Positions 1 through 13,310 are shown, counted from the stretch's first letter. The stretch: DNA of 64,000 nucleotides from Spisula solida (GCA_947247005.1 OX365948.1:7006001-7070000), one strand, 5' to 3'. Program-made: numbers and translations. The notes: generated from the sequence alone by a model not told the origin.

Positions 1-555
1 GTATAAAACATGGCGCTTCGCTAGATTCTAGTACAAAACTGAAAGAAAACATGCCCCCCCCCCTATTTACTTATGTGTTTCTGGTTGGATATTAATGATT
101 TTGATATCATATTAAAGCTAACGCTCTATAGTTATAGAATATGTAATTAGATATTTAAATCAATATTATTGTCATATACTTATATAAGTTTAAACATGGA
201 TGAAATTTCAGTTCTTTTGCGCGGAACATTTAGGTTCGGAAAACATGGCTCCCCCTCTTAACTTTTTTTTATTTTATAACATATCTTTTCAGCGATAACA
301 TTATTTAAAAGCTGAAGTTGTCTAGTTTCTTAAACTGCAAACAATAATAAAATTGATTGAGGAAAACATTATTCATTATTCAAAATATATTTTTAGAAAA
401 TTATATGGTTGAAAAGGCTATGTTATCTAGTTTTCATAGGTAAAATGATTTTAAAATGATCGAGTAAAACGTGATTAACAGCGGTTTAAAGTTGACGCGT
501 GTTTTGAGAAAAATCACGCTAACGATAATCGGCTCAGATAACTGGTCGATTTCCT
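1..555. other. AT-rich non-coding flank
   Basis: I see no credible exon, RNA or repeat structure here. There is a short C-run near position 53. The stretch ends where the terminal inverted repeat of the large composite element begins (CACTGTG at 556). Confidence 0.5.
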
Positions 556-1812
556 CACTGTGTGGTAGCCTGTATGCCCAAAAATGCGCTGGAATTCAAG
601 ATGGCGGGCGACAAACGCGAGCAAAGTAAGTGTCTTTTGTTTTCGACCCAACCTTTTTAAATATGACAACCTACACTGTGAATGAATTATGAAATGAAAG
701 AGCTTAAATTGGCGATTCAAAAGGGACTATCCGTTTGTGATGAAATGACAACGTATTTCTGTAAAGTTTAACTGAACACGATGTTTTTTGAAAGTTAAAA
801 AGTGAATCGAGAGATAAGAAGAAAATTGACGATATTTTCCCAGTAAGAATACCAGTACATAAATATAATCACCCAAATCAGTAGAAATCGTCATTATACC
901 CGTCACACGTACCCATTGTTTTCTGAAAAAAAAATCACTAAGAAAGATGTTTGAAAGGTTTGAAATTTTGGCTACTGTACTGTGCTGTGCAAAACGTAAA
1001 CAATAACAAACATGCCACTGTATAGCGCTGAGAATGCAATTTCTGTATAGCGCTGTGCTACAGAACTAGCCAAAAATCTGTACAGCGCTGTGCAATTTTG
1101 AACTGATCGAGCTGTTCGTGAAAGTTCTTTCTGTTCATACGGTGTAACATTCAGATGCCAATTTATTTTTATGTCATAATTATATTGTTAAAACGTAGGG
1201 GTGACTATCGAGTCCACTTTTGACTATTGCAATACTATTGCTATTGCTGAAAGTACTATTGCGATACTATTGTATTGCTGGAAACTATTGCGATACTATT
1301 GCAATAGTTATTGCCAAGATTTGAAACCCAGAGATTAACTTGTAAATGCAAATTTGCACTATGTAAGGTAACCCTTTAATGTACAACATACAAATCTACT
1401 ATTTGTGGAAATGATTTAAAATGAATTTGACAGAAATAGATTAATAAAATTAAATCGATATTGGTCCATTGTGACAGTTTTGATGCGTGTGGTTATAGAC
1501 AATTAGTTTTTTAACGAAAACGGAAGTTGTTTTAAATTAATAATAAACTTTATTTATAAAAACGAAACTATCGTAACTATCGATAGTTGAGCTAACTTTC
1601 GGCGATAGTTATTGGATCGAAACTTTTACTATCGATCCATACTATCTGGACATTCGGAATCGCAATGCATCGATATTTCGATGCATCGGCCCACCCCTAT
1701 TAAAACGTAAGGGTGACATCATGTTTTCTTTTTATTCTGCATATTTTTTATGCACAGTCAAAGGCATACGTTGTAGAAAATGATGGCAGAGATGGTTGAT
1801 GCAGAAACGTAC
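556..1812 (+). repeat. Left terminal inverted arm of the 11.2-kb composite
   Basis: 556-950 pairs with 11390-11780, and 955-1195 plus 1700-1812 pair with 8802-9150, all in inverted orientation. The arm is interrupted at 1196-1699 by a hAT-like MITE. Similarity is high but not perfect, with scattered substitutions. Confidence 0.8.
1196..1699. mobile_element. hAT-like MITE, 504 bp, with 8-bp target-site duplication
   Basis: The element begins TAGGGGTG and ends CACCCCTA, and is flanked on both sides by the 8-bp direct repeat TTAAAACG (1188-1195 and 1700-1707). Its right part has the ATCGAT/ATGCATCG-rich subterminal sequence common in animal hAT elements. The inverted copy of the host sequence near 8900 lacks the element and has a single TTAAAACG, which confirms insertion. 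No ORF is present, so it is non-autonomous. Confidence 0.88.
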
Positions 1813-2049
1813 ATCAGAGCTCGTAATTGCGAATATCATTATTTGTGCGAGAAATACACATGTTTGAGTAGCGACAGTAAATATATAAACGAGAATGGTG
1901 ACGTCAGAAGAGGAAAGCACCTGTAGAACAACAGTTCAATTTATAATTTTGTCCGACATGACATCGAAATATAGTTTAATACCCTAAAATGCCCTGACAG
2001 CAATAAATCAATATGCCTAGAACACATGTGAATAGGTGACAAGGGCTGT

Positions 2050-2170
2050 TGGAGCATTGAGACCATGGATTATTGAGACCAGAAAATTTCTGAGTATTGA
2101 GACCAGATTTCTGGAGTATTGAGACCAGATTTCTGGAGCATTGAGACCAGACTATGGAGTATTGAGACCG
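2050..2170. repeat. Short tandem repeat, 'attgagacc' family
   Basis: About five copies of a 20-27 bp unit that contains ATTGAGACCAGA and TCTGGAGTATTGAG. The reverse complement of the same unit is tandemly repeated at 5255-5370. Confidence 0.75.
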
Positions 2171-4682
2171 CATAATTAATATAGTTATTTGGCTATTGAG
2201 GCCAATATACTGATATATTTATGTTGATTTAAGACATATTAATGGTTAAAACATATCAACAGTTTAATAAAATATTACGACAAACCATTTTAACTCTGTT
2301 TTCTTCTTCTTAATATGTAACAATTATATATACAACAGTTTATCAATTTGACTTATTTGTATATATGTAAATGAGATAGAAATAAAGAATAAATAATATA
2401 ATCCAATTATGGCTGACACATCATTATAGACAACATTTTCATTAACAGAAAAAGTCTTCCGGCATGACATCCCAATATCATACTTTAAACTTGGACTTAA
2501 CATCAATATTGATGACACAATTAACAATTAAACAAATCTCCTACATATTGAAAAAAAAAGTAAGTTGTAAACAAAATCCGCTGGATTGAATTTGGCATTC
2601 GACCGCCCCCGCAATTAACCATTTTTAGTTTATGTAAATCCAATTTGTAGTTCAGCAGTGATAATATTCATGTCTTAATTTAATTAATTACATTATATTA
2701 TAATTATTAAAACTCAATGTTATTTGGAAATAAGATAGTATTATACGTGGAACGGTCAAAAATAAACAGGACTGGGGCCCTCACGGCTACAGTTTTAAAT
2801 ATTATACAAATATTATTACACAATATGAAATCGGAATTCAATTGCGAAAATTCGATATCTGATTTATCGAGTTACACTATCACGGATTCTCATAATAGTC
2901 CATTTTGAAACCATGGTAACACGCACCCGGCGCAGCTCAACAATTACCATAAATGGCGACTACGTAATCAGGTGTATCTTTAATACTATCATATCGTTTG
3001 TTTTCAAACACCGCCGTATCATTACATGTTACATGCTGGACGATGTCTGCAAAAATGACGACATTTGGACATGAGGTACTGAAATAAACAGAAGTTGAAC
3101 TCCAAGTGTGCCAAACTCGTGACGCAAAAGTGACGTCATATGAACGTAAGGAAAAACGGACACACACAAAGTTCTGTCAACAGCAAGATGATTATGTCCT
3201 CTGAATCGCGTTAAATTATCGTAACTACATTTTGGAAACAGTTCTGCAAGTCGTTTATCAGTTATAAAATGGAAAAAAGGCTTTAGTGTGTGTTGTTCAG
3301 CTTTAAAAGGCAGGGAAGTAATAGGAAATCATAAGAACGTTTGTGACCTCAGTTACCGAGACTTTTCCAAAATATTAACGTTTCATGGCACGGATCCTCG
3401 CCTAGATATGCGATATAAGATCCGGAAAAATACATGCGATTCTCACCAAAGCATTACTTGTGTGGCTCAGTGTTAAACTGGAATGTATTTATCACCCTCT
3501 TCACCATAAACTTCGTATTTCATAGTCCTATGCGAAGCACTTACGCCGTGTAATATAGCGCGACGTCATTTTGTGCGCCGGGTCAACGTTAGTGGTCTTG
3601 TTAAGTCACCTGTTACTCTCGGACCGCGTATTTGTTTTAGTTAATATATTTACAGTATGTAGATAAAGGATTCCGATTTCTGATGGTATATAATTTATAT
3701 CATTTCATTTAACCATTTAGGTTTTGTGACAATAATCCTGTTTATTTTTAAACGTCCTACTAGTTACATAATATTATTTGCTATTTAAATTAAAAATAAT
3801 TCTAAATAGACTAGTTATATTTTGTAACTTACATTTATTTGATAAATCAACATAATCAATGTCTTCGACAATTTACAACATAAGTCACAAAGGTACATGT
3901 ATAAGCAACATATTTCGGCTTTAAGTACGTTTGTCGCTAAAATTGACTATAGTCCCTAGAACTATCGACAGTATAAAGATAATATTGTCAGTGTATAATC
4001 AATTTGATTTGTGAGTTGTAACACAAAGTTTTTTTTAACAAATAATAATTCAACCAAATTAATCGAATTTATGAAGTGTAAAATCATCGTAGAACATTTT
4101 GAGCAAGTTAGTTTTAGCGCTGAATGTTGATTATATTCAGATTGATAATTGGAATTATAAGTCAATATAATATCAATGCTTTCATGATCTGATATGTCAG
4201 TTTATTCATCTATTAATCACCTCTCTATAGCAACAGCTTGTATTAGTACAGTACAACATCTTTAGACATTACTATAATTTCCTCTTTTGAACGCATCCTC
4301 TAAATAACGACCAATATTTGCAGCTCACAAAGGGTGTTGCTCAAAAAAGGTTCTATTGTGTAATCAATATAATTATTTAACAATCTGTTAACAAATGTAT
4401 AATTTTCAGCAGACAATTAATCAAAAAATCAAAGTATGCTGTATAATGTACATCAGATAATCCAATCAATTTGTATAATGGTTGTTAAAGGGTTATCGAT
4501 AATCCCATTAAGTTGTATAATTGATAGGTAAATGCCTATCACTGGTATTATTATAGGTGTTGATAGGAATGTGATAATTTAAATAATCAATTAGGACTGT
4601 GAAATATCTTGTTTACCATGGTTAGTGTAAAAATTAGGTTGTATTTAAACCAATGTTATTATTTATATTGACATAATTCAAA

Positions 4683-4683
4683 G

Positions 4684-4712
<29 letters not shown>
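4683..4712. repeat. (TA)n microsatellite
   Basis: About 15 uninterrupted TA dinucleotides. The surrounding 2.6-5.2 kb is AT-rich and I see no gene in it. Confidence 0.9.
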
Positions 4713-4715
<3 letters not shown>

Positions 4716-5254
4716 GATAGTTTCACCTTAATTTGATACAAATTACAAATAATTTAAAATCTGTCTGTTAATGAGAATTAGGGCTGGGTAATACTGATTA
4801 TCAGAAATATATTAATTAGTGGCTGCATGGTCTCAGACTCTGTTATATTACAATCTCTTACACAGTACTTGATATCACTTGCAGATTTATTCATAACAAA
4901 AGCAATAAATAGAAAATATGTGTGTCTTGTCTCAATAGTCCAGCAATCACACGACTATATGATAGGCACACGACTATAAAGTTTATAAACAACATGTACA
5001 TACATATGGTATTATAACAATTTGGTTATCATAAAAATGTACTTTGTAAATGGAATCAACAGTAAACCACTTTAAATAATTTAATATCAAGCATTGCTCT
5101 TTACTGTATAGCAATTCACATAATATAGATATCGCAATTGATTAGTTTTTCTGATCTCATATTCAACGAACGAATGAAATGCACTTTAAACTCACATATT
5201 TAATAATACTTAACGTTTTATTAATGACAAATGCAACAAATTGGGAAAATATTT

Positions 5255-5370
5255 GTCTGGTCTCAATACTCCAGAAATCTGGTCTCAATACTCCAGGTGT
5301 CTGGTCTCAATACTCCAGAAATCTGGTCTCAATGATCTTGTCTCAATGATCCATGGTCTCAATCATCCGG
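5255..5370. repeat. Inverted copy of the 'attgagacc' tandem repeat
   Basis: Units with GGTCTCAATACTCCAGAAAT recur about five times. This is the reverse complement of the array at 2050-2170, so the two arrays face each other 3 kb apart. The sequences outside the arrays do not match, so they are not simple TIRs. Confidence 0.75.
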
Positions 5371-5997
5371 TATTCCTATCAAGGACGATTTTACGATGGT
5401 TTTATCATCAGCAGGTTGTACAACCACCTTATCTACAGCGCCAAAGCAATATGTAACACATGTTTTCTTTTTTCTCGCAGTTTAATGCATATGCTGGGGT
5501 CAGGTATTTCCCGCGATGAGGGTTGTTTGTGTCGATTATACAGCTTGTTATGGTGCAATAGTCTGTGACTGGTTCGTGTAGGTGTATATGAAAAGGGTTC
5601 AATGCCGTCGTATGCGTATTGAAAACAACGGACAATACTTTAACTGGACAAAACAGTTCCGCGGTATGACGTTCTTACCTTGACGTCACTGTGCGCCGCA
5701 CTTGCATACCATGTGTATTAAAATGAAAACAGAAAATTAATTTCAAGATACATTTTTATGAAATTCTGGATACCTGCTAAGAACATTTTCATTAATCATA
5801 AGTGAAAATTTGAAATTAAACGTCTAAAAACATTTGGTGTAATAAGCAAAGCACACGATTTACTGGGACAACCCTCGTATATACACGTATGAGAGCACAG
5901 AATAAATCATACTTTAGAAGTTGTCGGTATTGTATAGAAAAACGTTGTTGACATTTATCGGATGCCGTTTTCAAGGTAAATTTCAGGTGATTGATAA

Positions 5998-6117
5998 GTG
6001 TGGATGACTGACGGTCTAATGACCGATATGTGTGGACGGCCTACGGTTCGATGACCGAAATGTGTGGATGGCCGACGGTATGTGTGGATGGCCAACGGTC
6101 TAATGACTGACGGTCAA
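5998..6117. repeat. Minisatellite, about 35-bp unit
   Basis: Three to four imperfect copies of a unit containing TGTGTGGATGGC and ACGGTCTAATGACCGA. Each unit can form a small hairpin through GGTC...GACC. Confidence 0.7.
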
Positions 6118-6275
6118 AAAACTGTGCTGAGAAGGACACCAGGACGGATAGTTCAAACACTATATATATCGGGGTCATTGTAGAATATTATAACACGATG
6201 TGTGGATTAATCCATATACGCATAGAGGAATTCAATCTGTATATTATTACCGCAACAAAATACACCTGCAAAATT

Positions 6276-8045
6276 CACTGCGGTATACCGTACACCGGAT
6301 ATTGCTAATAATGGTGAGTAATGTTATCAATTTTCGCGACATTCTAGTGTACACAAAGGTAAGTTAAGAGACATACTTTCCAAACTACTGACTACTTACA
6401 CCATCCCAACCAGGTATTTACGTCTTCGGATATTTTTTATAACTTTACAATACAACATAGTATATCAGATATTCGTAGAAGTGTTCAAATTACTCAGTAT
6501 TGGGCTGCTGATCACTCGTAAATATTGACCACTGCACTTTACATGCGTTTGGAATAAGTGTATTAACCAGTTATAAAAATTTTTTATCTGAGCATTCTGT
6601 TTGTATCGAAATTAAATGTCTTAAGTCCAAAGTTCAGAAAAATTGAAGTAGTGATTGCAATTTTGAACAGTACTTGAACGTGTCCACGTCATAGTTACAA
6701 TAGTTAATTTTCTAAACACAAACTAAACAGAACTGATCTGAATTTTAATGACTTACCCACCACCCATTTTACTTAATAAGAATACGTATTTAATGTGTGA
6801 ATAATTCTGGAGTTTGTCTTGTTTTATTTGATTTATGTAATGTTTTGAAGCTCTAAGATAGATTCTATATCAAATAATGTACAATAAAGTGCTGTTAAAT
6901 GAAAGGGGGTTTATCAGCTCTATTGATTTGTGTAATATGTTTGTATATTGTCTTGTCATAAAAGCTTTTTCAAGAATAATGTGTGTGTGACAGAGCTTTT
7001 CTATTGAGCATGGACTAGATACAGAATTTTTACCTAAGGGCAGACGTATCATGCGTCAGTCTCACGCATTTGAGACTCTACTTACGCATGTTTGGAGGCC
7101 AATTTATCAAATCTCACTCATTTTTTGGACATACTGGAACCTGACATTTTTTGTTTACATTATAAAATGATCACAAGTATTATTTTAAATTGCGTCATGA
7201 AGCATGCATGGAATCGTCATAAAAGTAAAACAAGTGAAAATTGTATATAAACTTCATTAATTTGAGTTTTAAAGTTTGAGCAAGGAAAATCTCCCTCATT
7301 TTAATAAAACATCATGTATTTCCATCAACAATCACATGTTAAGGGGCCTGTGAAACATGACATGTATGCAAGAGGATCCGACCAATTATTTTTCTTCGAA
7401 GGGGTCAGACCAACACAGTAACATATTGTTCTTATAGAAGGATGTACTAATCATACTCTAAACCCTGCCAAACTGTTTTCAACAGATATAGATCTAGACA
7501 ATATAAGTAATATTAATCAAATAACACTGCTTTTAGCTCGCATTTACTCAATTTCTGTGAGCAATACTCCGTACACTGTACAGCAATACTCCGTACACCA
7601 GTGAGCATCAATAAAGCAATACTCTGTACACTAACATGTTTATTTATTCTCAAATGTACCGTTAACTATGATTCCTTGCCTTGTAAAGTATTAACAACAT
7701 TAACTTGGTCACTGGAATGTCATTTTGCTCGATTCAAATTGTGTAGTTTAACATAGAATATAAACAAAAACATCTTAATTTGACAGACCGAGCTAATTTT
7801 TTGCGTGAGTAACGATACGAGTTTGGTCTTTTAATTACCCTTTTAAGTAATTCCTGGTCGTTTGTCGGCTTTCAGGGGCTAGGGAAATTATCGAAGTAGA
7901 TACTTTTGTATAAAATTTACATTAAACACACTCAGAAAGACAAAACAGCGTCTCTGAACTTACCCTGGTGTACCCTTGAATGTCGCGAAAATGGATAATT
8001 TTACTCACGTTACTAGCAATATCCGGTGTACGGTATACCGCAGTG
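6276..8045. mobile_element. 1.77-kb TIR element with AAATT target duplication
   Basis: The termini CACTGCGGTATACCG and its complement are part of an inverted repeat of about 110 bp (6276-6385 against 7940-8045). AAATT lies directly outside both ends (6271-6275 and 8046-8050). The interior has no transposase-like ORF. It contains a small array of the 16-bp unit GCAATACTCCGTACAC near 7561-7632. CACTG termini recall Chapaev/CMC elements, but a 5-bp duplication does not fit well, so the family stays open. Confidence 0.8.
7561..7632. repeat. Short tandem repeat (GCAATACTCCGTACAC)
   Basis: Three copies of a 16-bp motif, with variable spacers, inside the 1.77-kb TIR element. Confidence 0.6.
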
Positions 8046-8687
8046 AAATTGGCTGGTACTATTTACGCCCCGAAAACAGCAAATTAGTCATATTTGTTTG
8101 CGCGCTCAAAAATACATAATAAGCATTTATTGAATATACTGTTATATTTGTTTCTTGATTAAACTTCAAGACTATGTTTCGTTCCTTTACGAAACATCGA
8201 ACATCAGCATGTTCGATTTTAAAATAGTTCAGTGAAAATACATATCACGTGACATATTTATGTATGAATCAACGTAAACTTTGTAGTAAAAACTACAACC
8301 AGTTGCGAATAAGGCAAGTTGCACGAGTATCCAGTGTTCCAGCCAAGACGCATCTATTTTTAGAAACTCCAGTACCGGTATACTCTCGACACTAACTTTC
8401 ATAGCAACTTCTGATAATCAATTGATTTATATTTTTCATTTCATGCAATACCTTTTACTCGTGTTATTAAAATTATTTCAATGTTTAAATGTGTTCTTTC
8501 CTTCAGAAAATTACAAAGGCATTTTCATTATTGAGGGAGGTAATTGTACCAGCTAATAAGCCACTCAATTTCAGCCTGGAATTATGTTCAATGTAAGATG
8601 GACGAAAATGGAATGCGCGCAATTAAATAGTACGGGGTATTATCGAGTTTAGAATCGAAATGAAAACTCTGCTTTGTATTTTGCCGG

Positions 8688-8808
8688 TGAACAAACACAG
8701 GCACTCGTTCGGATGCGGACAATTTAATCACTCGTGCTAGGCACTCGTGATATAATTTTTCCGTATCCGAACTCCTGCCTCTGTTTTATTCACGTTTACG
8801 TTTCTGCA
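8688..8808. repeat. Imperfect palindrome at the inner edge of the right arm
   Basis: 8692-8723 (containing CACTCGTTCGGATGCGG) is complementary to 8768-8805 (CCGTATCCGAACTCCTG). A ~45-bp loop carries its own inverted CACTCGTG motif. The structure abuts the end of the 11.2-kb element's right arm. Confidence 0.6.
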
Positions 8809-11780
8809 CCAACCTGCTCTGCCGTCATTTACTACAACGTATGCCTTTGACTGTGCATCAAAAATCTGCAGAATAAAAAGAAAACATAATGTCACTCTTA
8901 CGTTTTAACAATATAATTATGATATAATTAGAAATTTGCATCTGAATGTTACTCCGAAAAACAGAAATAACTTTCGCGATCAGCTCGATCAGTTCAAAAT
9001 TGCACAGCGCTGTACAGATTTTTGACTAGTTCTGCAGCACAGCGCTATACAGAAATTGCATTCTCAGCGCTATACAGTGGTATGTGTTATTGTTTACGTT
9101 TTGCACAGCACAGTACAGTAGCCAAAATTTTCGAACCATTCAAACCATACCCAGAAATGTAAGCCAATTTGATGTCTTATTGGCGAAATTGTCTCCCTTA
9201 TTAACACCTTATAGAGACACTCGATTATCCTTTATCGGTCACTTTACGCCTATTGAAATATAGAGCGGTGACTTTTTTTAAGCTTAAAAAGTCATCAAAA
9301 ACATTACATGACAATATTTATCTAGTTATTTAAGTAATCTGCAATCTTTGTGCTTTACTTCAATATGTTTTTTATTTAAATTGAATATGATCTTCTTGCT
9401 TCCCTAAGCGTTTGAAATAAGTAACTAATTTTGAGCTCGAGTCCCATTGAGTTCTGTACAAATTATACCATTTTCAGCGTTACATTATACTTTTACTCAT
9501 CTCAGAACATTTATCCAGTTATTGAAGTAAACTAGAAAGCTCAAACTTTACTTCAATTATTTTATTTTTAAGCTATGTTTTTGTCTTCTTGCTTCCCTAA
9601 ACGTTTTTATTTCACTACTTTTGCGAAGTTTGATTTTTGTTGTCGCTAAGTACATATGTACCGATACACAGGCTGCGACGCGTGATCACGTGGTTTGTAC
9701 ATTGTACTCGACACTTAATCTTGTTAACCAGAGCAAAGACCTAAATATATGTATATTTAGAGGTCTTTGATCAGAGGCGTGAAAATCTTAATGTTTATTG
9801 GTGTGTTATTTGCTTTTAATTTAGTATGTTTAAATGATAATGATAAGGGGTTAACATAAAAAAGGTCTTTGTTTCAAATATTAGACGACATTATAGAAAT
9901 AAACGATCATTACCCGTTACAAAGAGTACTCATATGAGCATTGCTCGTTACCTCTTCAATTGTGCATATTTTGATAATTATAGAAAAACCTAATTCCACA
10001 TGGTATCTTTAGAAATAAATATTGTTCTTACTGTTGAATTATGTCAGAAAATGGTATATTAAAACTGATTGACATTTGTAATTTCGTATTCATAGTACCT
10101 AATCAGGAACTAGGTCCGGATCTAGAAAATTATTTGTTATTTGAATGCGCCCATCCAAAGATCTAAAAAAATCTAAATATCAACAAGAGAATTTCGAAAT
10201 TTAAGTTTTCTTTCTAATCATCACGTATTGAGTATTTGTAAAGTTATTCATACATTTGAGTGAAATAGATCAGTGGTCACCTAAATCATGATCTCACAGG
10301 TGCTTTAAAACATGAGTGATTCAAGCGTCTGAAAGATCTAGATCGACTGGATCAGGGTCATGAACATACACAGCGGGATATAATTTTATTGCACACGATT
10401 CTGCAATGTAATATATTCACCAACTATCGATTCACAAAGACCTAAAATAAGTAATTTAGGTCTTTGCGATTCATAACCACAATAATGGATAATTATGGGG
10501 AAATGGTTATTCCTAGGCCAACTGGGCCAATCCGGGCTTGAGATAGACAGACTTGCTGTGTCCAAGTGGCTGCTTTTTTATTTATATACATGTGTATATA
10601 CCAATGTGTGTCAACCCAATTTGTCATATCAAATAAGAAAATGATAATTCTTAATTGTAAAAAGCATTAATAAAACTTTATATATTCTTCTTCCCAGTTT
10701 ATTTCAATTTACGATTAATACATATTCTACGATGCTCGATTTATATAGCGACAATGACAACTTCTTAAGCTAAAATCTAAATTATGGCTATAAACTTAAG
10801 TTAATTTTCATTTTTTAATCAAAACTCTGATTATTATTCCAAATCGCCAATATTTCGAGTTATATGTTATTTCATTTTCGGATTAAATAAAAAAAAATTA
10901 GTATCTTTTGTAATGAGCATGTTTAAATAAAACTTTTATTTCATAAATTTTAACTTGTGATTTGCATAAATATATTTGCCCTTTAAAAATATAATAAAAC
11001 GGATTAAAATTAGAAATACAACGCATACGTATTGGGATATCATGCCTTTTAAACAGTTCTTAACGGATCGGCCGACTATCATTATAATCTCCAGTTAAAA
11101 AATACAACCTTATGTTTTCTGAACAAAAAATGCCTCGGGACATAATTTTCTAAAAACACACTATGTACAGACATCGATCGATATTCGATTGTTAACGAGG
11201 CGTAACATTACAGTTGTATAATGTCACATGTCACTTCAAGATTAAACAAGATAAGGGGGATTAAAATTGATATTATCGGTAACAGATAATAACGGGGTGA
11301 AGGGAAACAATCCAAATATCTGAGCCAGACTTAATTAGGATCGATAAAAAGGGAGAGAACTTTTCAAAACGGTGTCTTATTTCTGGACATGATCTTTCTT
11401 AGTGAATTTTTATCAGAAAACAATGGGTACGTGTGACGGGCAGGACCATTTCTACTGATATGGGTAACTATTTATGTACTGGTATTCTTACTGGGGAAAA
11501 TATCGTCAATTTTCTTCTTGTCTCTCGATTCACTTTTTAACTTTCACAAAACGTCGTGTTCAGTTAAACTTTACAGAAATACGTTGGCATTTCATTACAA
11601 AAGAATAGTCCCTTTTGAATCGCCAATTTAAGCTCTTTCATTTCATAATTCATTCACAATGTAGGTCGTCATATTTAAAAAAGGTTGGGTCGAAAACAAA
11701 GACACTTACTTTGCTCACGTTTGTCGCCCGCCATCTTGAATTCACAGCGCATTTTTGGGCATACAGGCTACCACACAGTG
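8802..11780 (-). repeat. Right terminal inverted arm of the 11.2-kb composite
   Basis: This is the reverse complement of the left arm, interrupted at about 9149-11387 by a 2.24-kb insertion absent from the left arm. It also preserves the empty site of the MITE found in the left arm (around 8898-8912). Confidence 0.8.
9149..11387. mobile_element. 2.24-kb insertion in the right arm
   Basis: The sequence interrupts the right inverted arm and is missing from the left arm (around 950-960). Its ends are short inverted repeats: ACCCAGAAATG inward from the left and TCCAGAAATAAG inward from the right. CAT flanks both sides, consistent with a 3-bp target duplication, while the empty site in the left arm has one copy. 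Inside are two related ~190-bp segments (9300-9420, 9500-9625, each with CTTCTTGCTTCCCTAA) and two hairpins built on CAAAGACCTAAA (9743-9772 and 10435-10473). No transposase ORF is visible. Confidence 0.65.
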
Positions 11781-13139
11781 CGTCGCACTATTTCCAGAGT
11801 GACGTAAGATGCATTTTTTTACTTTTGAGAAAATGAGCTTTAAAGTTTTGAAAGCCTATAACTTTTTTGTAAATTGACGGATTTATCTCAGATTTGAAAT
11901 ATATTTTATTTGTAGTATAAAGAACACATATCCAGAATGTTGCTGAATGTTGTATTGCAGATAGTGTTAATTATATTTGATAAATTGAAAAAGCGTTTTT
12001 GTCGAAAATTAAGTTTTAAGTAATAGTATATTCATTCCAAAGTGACACATCGAGTTACATCACATTGGAATTAAATTTCAAATTACGTCAGTTTGGAAAT
12101 ATCTTTTTCAAAACAATAACTACACAAAGTTTGCCCTAACTTTGTTCCAGGAACAATAAAACAGTATAACAAATAACATGAACAGTCACCATTCTTGCTT
12201 GCCTCACTATTCAGTTCTATGCATTAACATTTATTGTTGTGTAGTATCTACCAGTTATTTAGAATACATGATGTATCAAAAAAAACATACCCACATTTCA
12301 GCTATATAAACCGTATCATTGCAAGTAAACAATTGACTGCCTATATGTGTGGTTAATGTTATTATAGCACTACTTATCTTGAAAATTCAAACACAAACAA
12401 CATAATTATTAAACTTTTTGAAACATACAAATGTGTAATCTTCAAAACTTTGCAAAAATCTAACACAAAAAGAAAACAGTAGATAAAGCAGACTGAAACT
12501 ATCAGTGTATATAATACAAAAATGTAATTCCTATTGATAATGAATATATGCAATCAGATTTCACTACAGTACAACAGTGTTTCATTTAGAAATTAGCCTT
12601 GCATTGAAAACCAGTCTTAACTCTTTTGCAAAGCATCAAACCCAATAACACCAACACATAAAATAGTGCTTTAACAAGATAAGCAGATTAACATAATATA
12701 ATGTGAAACATATCTATCAAATAATGTTTATATATTACTGAGCATTCTAGTAAAACGTATTCTTTTACGTATAATCAGTTTGAATGCTTGGAATAGTAAC
12801 TTAGTCTACCAATCTCCATATTAAACGTTCTAAAATTGTTTAAAACACATAGCAATGATAAACATCAAAACTTTGACCAAATATAACACAAACAAATTCA
12901 ATTGGTATAGTAGACTAGCACAATTTTGTTTTAATAAAAGTTTCTTCTGATTATGATTACATACAATTAAGTTTCACTGAGTACAATTATTTAACTAGCT
13001 TTGCCTTAAAACTAATCATTCTGATATGATATGTTTTAAAGGCAAGATAGTTAACATATGCAAGTGTAAAATACCAAACACAACCACGCCAACACGTTAT
13101 AATAAATAATAAAAATTAAGTCTTTAATTGTTCATTCCA

Positions 13140-13310
13140 GTCAGGCATGGATTACATTACTTGAGAATGTAATGAATTACGTTACAATTACATTGTAAAA
13201 TAGTACAATAAATTACAAGCACTTTGATTTACATGAGTAATGCATTACATTAGAATCAATTTGTCAAATGAAATGCATTGTATTACAATTACTTTGCACT
13301 TTACCTATTC
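13140..13310. repeat. ATTAC-rich relic, possibly a hAT remnant
   Basis: Dense, alternately oriented GTAATG/CATTAC motifs (for example GAATGTAATGAATTACG). Some hAT non-autonomous elements have such subterminal repeats. I cannot find matching ends. Confidence 0.35.

Larger units (their letters stand above)
556..11780. mobile_element. 11.2-kb composite TIR element, non-autonomous, with nested insertions
   Basis: The ends are long inverted repeats: 556-1812 matches the reverse complement of 8802-11780 once two later insertions are removed, leaving arms of about 753 and 740 bp. The outer termini read CACTGTGTGG inward from both sides. The interior (1813-8801) has no ORF resembling a transposase, so the element was mobilised in trans or has decayed. 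I see no target-site duplication (left flank TTTCCT, right flank CGTCGC), so one end has been rearranged or the neighbouring 6-kb element disturbed it. CAC-type termini occur in CMC and P-like DNA transposons, but I cannot assign a superfamily. The long interior is AT-rich, with several tandem repeats and a further TIR element listed separately. Confidence 0.7.

Noticed and set aside
2920..3590. Possible TIR element bounded by ACCCGGCGCA/TGCGCCGGGT
   Set aside because: Only 10 bases match and nothing beyond them is complementary.
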